A program made the translations under genes and the position numbers. From assembly GCF_000293865.2 (NCBI RefSeq), contig NZ_ALKN02000012.1, positions 44,674-108,673 of the forward strand: 64,000 nt of DNA. Reading direction: 5' to 3'. A model generated the notes under the pieces. The model did no database searches. It saw only the letters and a list, made by a program, of their open reading frames with translations, and had not been told where the DNA came from. Origin of the DNA: Limnohabitans sp. Rim28 (lineage in GTDB: Bacteria; Pseudomonadota; Gammaproteobacteria; Burkholderiales; Burkholderiaceae_C). Of this stretch, positions 58,497 to 64,000 are shown piece after piece (within the stretch, counting starts at the first letter, position 1; each line of letters starts with the position of its first letter).

Positions 58497-59495
58497 ATGT
58501 CCGATACCCAACCCCTGTTGTCCCCTGAAGAATTGGCCGCCTTGTCGGCGAGCCTCAGCGACGGCACACTGGACAGCCAACCTGGCTACAACGTGGATGT
58601 GCAAGTTCGCAAGCACGACTTGGCCGCCGAAGACAGCAGTTTGGGCGTGAACGTTGCCTCATTGGACATGATCAATGAGCGCTTCATCCGCATGTTCCGT
58701 TTGGGCATGCTGGAGGTGCTGCGCACCAGCCCCCGCATGAACCCCACCCGAACCCAAATGGTTCGTTTTGGGGACTATGTGAAAGAACTCAAAGCGCCCT
58801 TGTCGGTCAATATTGTGCGCATGAGCCCCTTCAGGGGTTACGCCATGGTGGTCATTGAGCCCACCGTGGTGTTCAGCTCGCTGGACAGTTTCTTTGGTGG
58901 ATTTGGGCGGGGTGTGGGGCAATTGCCCGCAGGACGTCTTTTCACCCCGACCGAAAGCCGCATCATCAAGATCATCTTGCAGGTCTTCTTTCGCTCTTTC
59001 AAAGAAGCATGGGCACCGCTGACTGCCGTAGATTTCGAGCACGTCAGCTCAGAAATCAACCCACAATTTGCACAAATCGTCGATGAAAACGATTTGGTCA
59101 TCCTGTGCCGTTTTGAATCAGAGATAACCTCGCAAGGCTCCGGTTTTGTCGACATGGTGATCCCTTACGTGGCCCTCAAACCTGTGCGTGACCTGTTGCG
59201 CAGCCGGGTTCAAACCGGCGATGGCAACGAAGATTCAGACAAAGTCTGGCGCGAGCAACTCACAGATGCCGTGCATGACGCCGAACTGGAAATCCAAATT
59301 TTGCTGGGCAAACTCAGTGTTTCACTGAGCCAGCTTCAATCCATGCAGCCGGGTGACATCCTGCCCTTTAAAAAGGCCGACTTTGCCCGCGCCATGATCG
59401 AAGACATGCCCGTTTACGACGTCGAAATCGGCGCCATGGGCAGCCAGGTGGCCGTCAAAATTGTCAACGCCGTCAGCCCCAATACACCGGCCTGA
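58497..59495 (+). CDS. fliM: Flagellar motor switch protein FliM
   Basis: A 332-residue C-ring protein. The N-terminal CheY-binding segment reads LLSPEELAALSASLSDG, a variant of the usual LSQAEIDALL. The middle domain shows NERFIRMFRLGMLEVLRTSP and FFGGFGRGVGQLP, with EFTPTE-like FTPTESRIIKIIL. The C-terminal SPOA domain carries LEIQILLGKLSVSLSQLQSM and GDILPFKKAD. The ATG at 58497 is preferred to a TTG six bases before. Confidence 0.95.
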   Translation: MSDTQPLLSPEELAALSASLSDGTLDSQPGYNVDVQVRKHDLAAEDSSLGVNVASLDMINERFIRMFRLGMLEVLRTSPRMNPTRTQMVRFGDYVKELKAPLSVNIVRMSPFRGYAMVVIEPTVVFSSLDSFFGGFGRGVGQLPAGRLFTPTESRIIKIILQVFFRSFKEAWAPLTAVDFEHVSSEINPQFAQIVDENDLVILCRFESEITSQGSGFVDMVIPYVALKPVRDLLRSRVQTGDGNEDSDKVWREQLTDAVHDAELEIQILLGKLSVSLSQLQSMQPGDILPFKKADFARAMIEDMPVYDVEIGAMGSQVAVKIVNAVSPNTPA

Positions 59496-59516
59496 TCTCC
59501 ATTTCAAGGACCTCCC

Positions 59517-59828
59517 ATGAGCGAAATCACCGATCAAAACGAACCGCAGCTTGACTCCAGCGACAAGGGCCAGATCCATACTGATGTGTTGCAAAACATA
59601 CCGGTCACCTTGTCCATCGAAGTGGGACGTGCCCAAATCAAGATCCGCGACCTGATGCGACTGACCCAAGGCAGCGTGGTCGAACTCGACCGCATCGCAG
59701 GAGAACCCCTGGATTTGCTGGTCAACAACACCGTGGTCGCTCAGGGCGAAGTGGTGTTGGTCAACGACCGCTACGGCATTCGCTTGACACGGGTTGTCCC
59801 GGCGTCCGAACGCTTAGACAACCTCTGA
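59517..59828 (+). CDS. fliN: Flagellar motor switch protein FliN
   Basis: A 103-residue C-ring protein with one SPOA domain (about 26-100). Seen: LQNIPVTLSIEVGRAQIKIR, DLMRLTQGSVVELDRIAGEP, and VNNTVVAQGEVVLVNDRYGI, which ends in RLTRVV. It forms rings with FliM and helps cargo docking at the export gate. It lies 21 bases after fliM and is short, with a small acidic leader. Confidence 0.96.
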   Translation: MSEITDQNEPQLDSSDKGQIHTDVLQNIPVTLSIEVGRAQIKIRDLMRLTQGSVVELDRIAGEPLDLLVNNTVVAQGEVVLVNDRYGIRLTRVVPASERLDNL

Positions 59829-59844
59829 ACGCCGGCACCGCCCC

Positions 59845-60156
59845 ATGAACACTGGATGGACCTTCGTCGACTGGCTGCAATATGCCCTGAGCTTTGCTTT
59901 GGTCATTGGCTTGTTGCTGGCCCTGCTGTGGACTTTGCGGAAAATGCAAAACGGCTCCACCATGCTGCGCAAGAAAAACCAGCGCATGCACACGGTTGAA
60001 ACCCTCTCCGTTGGCACTCGGCAAAAAATTTTACTGATTCAAGTGGATGGTCAAGATGTCCTGGTGGGCGTGACCGCACACCAAATGACCGCCCTGTCCA
60101 CTTGGCCTGCCCATTCGGCCATGCCAACTCACCTCTCCAAAGAAACCCCGCCATGA
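59845..60156 (+). CDS. fliO: Flagellar biosynthesis protein FliO
   Basis: A 103-residue single-pass membrane protein that helps assemble FliP. The membrane helix is at about 8-31 (VDWLQYALSFALVIGLLLAL). The cytoplasmic part shows the family pattern RMHTVETLSVGTRQKILLIQ and VDGQDVLVGVTAHQMTAL. Its stop overlaps the fliP ATG as ATGA. Confidence 0.9.
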   Translation: MNTGWTFVDWLQYALSFALVIGLLLALLWTLRKMQNGSTMLRKKNQRMHTVETLSVGTRQKILLIQVDGQDVLVGVTAHQMTALSTWPAHSAMPTHLSKETPP

Positions 60157-60905
60157 AGCGCCACCTCAGCCTTGGGCTGATCCTGACCCTGGTCTTTGGC
60201 CTCTTGCCCGTGCTGGCCCAAGCTGCACCCGAGTTGCCCGCCATCACAGCCACCAACACCGCTCGCGGCACGCAGTACAGCCTGACACTGCAGTTGTTGG
60301 CCTTGATGACGACCTTGTCGGTCTTGCCATCGCTGTTGCTGATGATGACCGCTTTTGTGCGCATCGTGATCGTGATGTCCTTGCTGCGCCAAGCCTTGGG
60401 CACCGGCCAAACGCCACCCAACATGGTCATCGTGGGTTTGTCCCTGTTCTTGACCTTGTTTGTCATGACCCCGGTGCTGACCGAGGTTTACCAAACCGCT
60501 TTGCTGCCCTACATGAACCAAGGCTTGAGCTTTGACAAAGCACTGGCCGCCGCCGAAAAACCCATTCGCGCATTCATGCTGCTGCAAACCCGTGAAGACG
60601 ACATCGCCATGTTCATGGAGATCGCGCGCAACACCAATTTCACCAGCCCGCAAGATGTCCCTTTCACCACTTTGGTGCCGGCATTCTTGACCTCAGAACT
60701 CAAAAGCGCCTTCACCATTGGCTTTCTGATTTACATCCCCTTCGTGGTCATCGACCTCATCGTCGCCAGCGTGCTCATGTCCATGGGCATGATGATGTTG
60801 TCCCCCATGATGATCTCGATGCCCTTCAAGCTCATGCTGTTTGTGTTGGTTGACGGTTGGAGTCTGATCATGGGATCGCTCGCTGGCAGCTTCGCCATGC
60901 CCTGA
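60153..60905 (+). CDS. fliP: Flagellar export gate protein FliP
   Basis: A 250-residue core channel subunit. The cleavable signal peptide (residues 1-24, MKRHLSLGLILTLVFGLLPV) ends at AQA. Four membrane helices follow, with RIVIVMSLLRQALGTGQTPP, FIGFLIYIPFVVIDLIVASV-like AFTIGFLIYIPFVVIDL, and the methionine-rich SMGMMMLSPMMISMPFKLML. The ATG at 60153 overlaps the fliO stop. Length matches other FliP proteins. Confidence 0.97.
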   Translation: MKRHLSLGLILTLVFGLLPVLAQAAPELPAITATNTARGTQYSLTLQLLALMTTLSVLPSLLLMMTAFVRIVIVMSLLRQALGTGQTPPNMVIVGLSLFLTLFVMTPVLTEVYQTALLPYMNQGLSFDKALAAAEKPIRAFMLLQTREDDIAMFMEIARNTNFTSPQDVPFTTLVPAFLTSELKSAFTIGFLIYIPFVVIDLIVASVLMSMGMMMLSPMMISMPFKLMLFVLVDGWSLIMGSLAGSFAMP

Positions 60906-60917
60906 AAGAGAACCACC

Positions 60918-61187
60918 ATGGATACCGCTACCGTCATCGATCTGAGCCGCCACGCCATGTGGACCATTGCCTTGGTCAGCGCCCCACTGCTGTTGGTGGC
61001 ATTGGCTGTGGGTTTGGTCATCGGCATCATCCAGGCCGCCACCTCCATCAACGAAATGACGTTGAGCTTCATCCCCAAATTGATTGCCGAAGCCGTGGCC
61101 TTGCTGTTGTTTGGTGGTTGGATGATCAACACACTCGTGGATTTCACGCGCAATATTTTTCAGCGCATCCCGACCCTGTTCCTTTGA
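60918..61187 (+). CDS. fliQ: Flagellar export gate protein FliQ
   Basis: An 89-residue protein with two membrane helices (about 15-38 and 55-77). It has APLLLVALAVGLVIGIIQAA and TSINEMTLSFIPKLIAEAV, the FliQ signature. It forms the gate with FliP and FliR. Confidence 0.97.
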   Translation: MDTATVIDLSRHAMWTIALVSAPLLLVALAVGLVIGIIQAATSINEMTLSFIPKLIAEAVALLLFGGWMINTLVDFTRNIFQRIPTLFL

Positions 61188-61205
61188 TCCGAGCGTGGGT
61201 ACAGC

Positions 61206-61982
61206 ATGAACTTTTTAGCAGCTGACATCGTAGAAAGGTTCTATACCTTTTTGTGGCCCATGCTGCGCATTTCGGCCCTCATGATCACGGCCCCTATTTT
61301 TTCGCTCAGCGCTTTCAACACCCGCATGCGGATTCTGATGGCTTTGGTCTTGACGTGGCTGGTGTACCCCTTGCACACCTGGCCGGTGATCGATCCCACA
61401 TCCGCTCAGGGTTTGGTGGAAGTTTTCAACCAAATCATGATCGGCGCCACCATGGGCCTGATTTTGCAAGTGGTGGTCGCCGCCGTGGTGGTTGCGGGCC
61501 AAAGCATCGCCGCCGCCATGGGTTTGTCCATGGCCAACATGATCGACCCCAACATGGGCAACGTGCCCACGATCTCCCAGCTGCTGATTGTGATGTCCAC
61601 CCTGATCTTTGTCGGTTTCGGCGGTCACGCCATCATGCTCGGTTTGATTGTGGAATCGTTTCAGAGCCTGCCCATTGGCACCTCCATCATGAACCAGGCG
61701 GCCTATGGCCGTGTTTTGCAATGGAGTTCCATGATGTTTTTAGGTGCAGTCCTCATGGCACTGCCCGTCATGGTGGCCTTGTTGTTCATCAACGTGGGCT
61801 TGGGCGTGGTCACCCGGGCTGCACCCAGTTTGAACATTTTTGCCGTTGGCTTTCCCGCCATGATCATGGCTGGCTTTGTGATCTTGATCATGTCCATGGA
61901 CAGCATTGGAGGTCGGATCAACTGGCTATGGGTGCAAGGGTTTTCGGTGGTGCGTGATGTTTTAGGGGTTTCCCGTGTCTGA
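61206..61982 (+). CDS. fliR: Flagellar export gate protein FliR
   Basis: A 258-residue protein with about six membrane helices. Seen: LWPMLRISALMITAPIFSLS, VAGQSIAAAMGLSMANMIDP, and NIFAVGFPAMIMAGFVILIM. It sits on one side of the FliPQR ring and recruits FlhB. Its stop overlaps the GTG start of flhB by eight bases. Confidence 0.96.
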   Translation: MNFLAADIVERFYTFLWPMLRISALMITAPIFSLSAFNTRMRILMALVLTWLVYPLHTWPVIDPTSAQGLVEVFNQIMIGATMGLILQVVVAAVVVAGQSIAAAMGLSMANMIDPNMGNVPTISQLLIVMSTLIFVGFGGHAIMLGLIVESFQSLPIGTSIMNQAAYGRVLQWSSMMFLGAVLMALPVMVALLFINVGLGVVTRAAPSLNIFAVGFPAMIMAGFVILIMSMDSIGGRINWLWVQGFSVVRDVLGVSRV

Positions 61983-63138
61983 CAGCGCCCAAGAAAAAAC
62001 CGAAGAACCCACGGCGCAAAAGCTCAACAAAGCGCGCGAAGACGGTGAGGTCCCCCGCTCCATCGAGTTGCCTGCTGCTGCGATCGTCATTGGTGTCTTT
62101 CTGCTGCTGATGTTGACGGGCAGCTGGTTGGTCAAACGCCTTTCCACCGTGTTTGCACAAGGCTTTGTGTTTGATCGACAGCTCATCGAAAAACCTCTTT
62201 TGCTGCCCGCTCACTTTAGCGAACAACTGTTGGCCGCTTTCGTGCTGTTACTCCCCATCATTGCTTTCACAGTGGCCGCTGCCCTCATCTCATCGGTCAT
62301 GACCGGAGGTTTTGTTTTCACCTTCAAAGCGGTCATGCCCAAAGGCTCGAAAATCGACCCTATCGGCGGTATGAAACGTATTTTTGGCACCCATGCCATC
62401 GTCGAACTGTGCAAAGCGATCCTTAAATTTATCTTAGTAGCAGGTGTGCTTTGGTGGTCCCTGTTGGCCCACATGGACACACTGGTCCTGATTGGCCGAA
62501 TGGACTTGGAGCCCGCCCTCAGCGCTGCGGGTTACATGATCGTCGAGTCAGGTTTATGGGTCGCCTTGAGTCTGGCTGTCATTGCCATGATCGATGTGCC
62601 TTATCAAAAATATGCCTTCAACAAGCGCATGAAAATGTCGATGCAAGAGATCAAGGACGAATTCAAGCAAATGGAAGGAAGCCCTGAAGTCAAAGCCCAA
62701 ATTCGCCGTCGCCAACGCGAGATGTCCAATGCTCGCATGATGGAGCGTGTCAAAGATGCCGACGTGGTCATCACCAACCCTGAGCACTTTGCGGTTGCTC
62801 TCGAATACGACCCCACTGGCGAGGGCGCCCCCATCATGGTGGCCAAAGGTTCTGACCACATGGCGGCGCTGATTCGTGCTGAGGCCACCGCGCATGGGAT
62901 CCATATTTTTGAAGCAGCACCGCTGGCTCGAGCCATTTACTTCACCACTGAAGTCGAACAACAAGTTCCAGAAGACCTTTATCACGCTGTGGCGCAGGTG
63001 ATTGCCTACGTCTTCAGCCTGGAAGCCGCATCGCCGATGAACCCAGCGCGCCCTCGACCCACCGTCAAAGTACCGAGCAACATGGAATTCAGCCCTGAAG
63101 GCCTGCGCGCCAGCGCCGAGAAAGCTGCCGCCGTATGA
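61975..63138 (+). CDS. flhB: Flagellar export switch protein FlhB
   Basis: A 387-residue protein that selects export substrates. The N-terminus SDSAQEKTEEPTAQKLNKAR is typical. Four membrane helices (about 30-205) are followed by the cytosolic domain. The self-cleavage motif is NPEH (268-271) instead of the common NPTH, in VVITNPEHFAVALEYDP. The tail (about 345-387) extends past the usual end. It starts with GTG inside the fliR end and shares its stop with the next ATG. Confidence 0.94.
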   Translation: MSDSAQEKTEEPTAQKLNKAREDGEVPRSIELPAAAIVIGVFLLLMLTGSWLVKRLSTVFAQGFVFDRQLIEKPLLLPAHFSEQLLAAFVLLLPIIAFTVAAALISSVMTGGFVFTFKAVMPKGSKIDPIGGMKRIFGTHAIVELCKAILKFILVAGVLWWSLLAHMDTLVLIGRMDLEPALSAAGYMIVESGLWVALSLAVIAMIDVPYQKYAFNKRMKMSMQEIKDEFKQMEGSPEVKAQIRRRQREMSNARMMERVKDADVVITNPEHFAVALEYDPTGEGAPIMVAKGSDHMAALIRAEATAHGIHIFEAAPLARAIYFTTEVEQQVPEDLYHAVAQVIAYVFSLEAASPMNPARPRPTVKVPSNMEFSPEGLRASAEKAAAV

Positions 63139-64000
63139 ACATCCCGATTACCCCAGCAGCACTGACGGTCAACGATTTTGTGTTCCGCTCGGCCGACCGC
63201 ATGCGGATTGACGGCTGCACCAACGCCATCGCCAGAGAGGGCCTCAGCCTCGCCTTGCAATGCGAACACGAAGCCTTGATTGACCACTATTTAGGGTTGC
63301 TGCTGGCTCGGCTCAGGCAGCAAGCACCCGAGCACAGCATTGAGGTCTACTTCCCCACCAATGCGGACGCCCTGCTTGCGCGTTTCAACGACGCATTGGC
63401 ACGCCAATCCCTGGCGCAGGCCACGCAGAGCCCAGAGGCCTCGAGTCAGGCGCAAATTTGGGTGGTGCATGACGCACAAGCACTGCCCGAGACCGAAATC
63501 CAGCTTCTGGCTCGGCTCATCCAAAACTTTCCTGGCGCCAACATCCGGGCCATTTTGCTCATGACGGGTGTGCGCGGGTCACACCACAGCCTGGCGGCTT
63601 TTGGTCGAAAAATACTGCGCTGGGAAATCGAGGCACCCAATCCAGAGCAAAGCCAAGCTGCTCTCGAGTTGGCCCGCTCCGAGGGTCGGATCGCGCCAGT
63701 TCAACAACTTCTCCGGCGCATCCAGTCCAGGGCTTGGTCAGACGCAGCTTCGCCTGCCCTGATGACACCCGACGATTTCGCGCCCTCTGCACCCATTAAA
63801 CAAGCTGTGGCGGCTCCAAAGTCGCCCAAGTCTGAGGCCCGCTCTCGCATGGACGGCTTTTACCAACACGGCCTGAGCGCCATCCAATCCGCTCGACAAG
63901 CCTTGGGCCTACTGAACCGCAAAAACCTGCGAATGGCCTTGGTTTTGGCAACTGTTTTGGCGGCTGCGGCGCTGGTCATGTTGTGGATTCAACCAGAGGC
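63135..64000 (+). CDS. Unknown AAA-like membrane protein after flhB (cut by window end)
   Basis: The ATG overlaps the flhB stop as ATGA, and the frame stays open for 288 codons to the window edge. Residues 108-117 read IWVVHDAQAL, followed by LPETEIQLLARLIQNFPGAN and RAILLMTG, which resembles the Walker B and sensor strands of ExeA/DamX-type AAA proteins. No Walker A loop is seen. A polar linker (about 205-260) leads to a membrane helix at about 267-285. A DamX-like plan (cytoplasmic AAA-like part, helix, periplasmic tail) is possible. I know no flagellar protein of this kind; the function is open. Confidence 0.75.
   Translation, partial: MNIPITPAALTVNDFVFRSADRMRIDGCTNAIAREGLSLALQCEHEALIDHYLGLLLARLRQQAPEHSIEVYFPTNADALLARFNDALARQSLAQATQSPEASSQAQIWVVHDAQALPETEIQLLARLIQNFPGANIRAILLMTGVRGSHHSLAAFGRKILRWEIEAPNPEQSQAALELARSEGRIAPVQQLLRRIQSRAWSDAASPALMTPDDFAPSAPIKQAVAAPKSPKSEARSRMDGFYQHGLSAIQSARQALGLLNRKNLRMALVLATVLAAAALVMLWIQPE

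Overview
The window looks like a chromosomal segment of a betaproteobacterium of the order Burkholderiales, most likely Comamonadaceae close to Limnohabitans or Rhodoferax. The reasons are the gene families and gene order: dapA-bamC, lpxK-trm112-kdsB-adk, pyrG-kdsA-eno-ftsB, earP beside efp with an arginine at EF-P position 32, an Fe superoxide dismutase beside xseA, GC-rich coding sequence and LexA boxes of the CTG-N10-CAG type. This placement is inferred from recognised proteins, not from a database search. No transposase, integrase, CRISPR array or rRNA operon was seen.

Layout. 1-3050: the 5' end of alaS, a BciA-type 8-vinyl reductase of (bacterio)chlorophyll synthesis, and a semialdehyde dehydrogenase. 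3066-9193: an unknown membrane protein, six tRNA-associated units (Gly-CCC, Cys, Gly-GCC, His, Val) with strong bidirectional terminators, scoAB with a divergent PAS-LuxR regulator, ppiD and hupB. 9458-14089 (minus): a D-malate/tartrate-type dehydrogenase, a DMT exporter, pgsA and uvrC. 14137-24899: earP-efp, a LOG protein, an MFS carrier with a tiny overlapping ORF, a methyltransferase, dapA-bamC, an Ala/Pro lipoprotein, a ribosomal oxygenase, an FKBP isomerase, dut-coaBC. 24977-35750: pyrG-kdsA-DUF1330-eno-ftsB, a small P-loop protein, hslO, gamma-carbonic anhydrase, a DUF455 protein, a RidA protein, an FAD oxidoreductase, an SDR and sodB. 35998-41862: xseA, a 417-base gene-free gap, lpxK-trm112-kdsB-adk, then lexA behind two LexA boxes. 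41929-48639: a hydroxyacid dehydrogenase and an acyl-CoA catabolic group with a Crp/Fnr regulator. 48748-48979: tRNA-Pro and tRNA-Arg.

49046-64000 is a flagellar region. On the minus strand flhA-flhF-flhG-fliA and two unknown genes form one probable operon, followed by fliS behind its own candidate sigma-28 promoter. On the plus strand fliK-fliL-fliM-fliN-fliO-fliP-fliQ-fliR-flhB is tightly packed and continues, with an ATGA overlap, into an unrecognised membrane protein that runs off the window end.

The most unusual points are: the pair of a divergent FlhF GTPase and an FlhG that lacks the usual N-terminal FlhF-activating helix; the unknown AAA-like membrane protein after flhB; an 11-copy TCAGCC microsatellite coding for Ser-Ala repeats in fliK; an isolated bciA gene; and a perfect ACTACGTA dyad between scoA and its divergent regulator.
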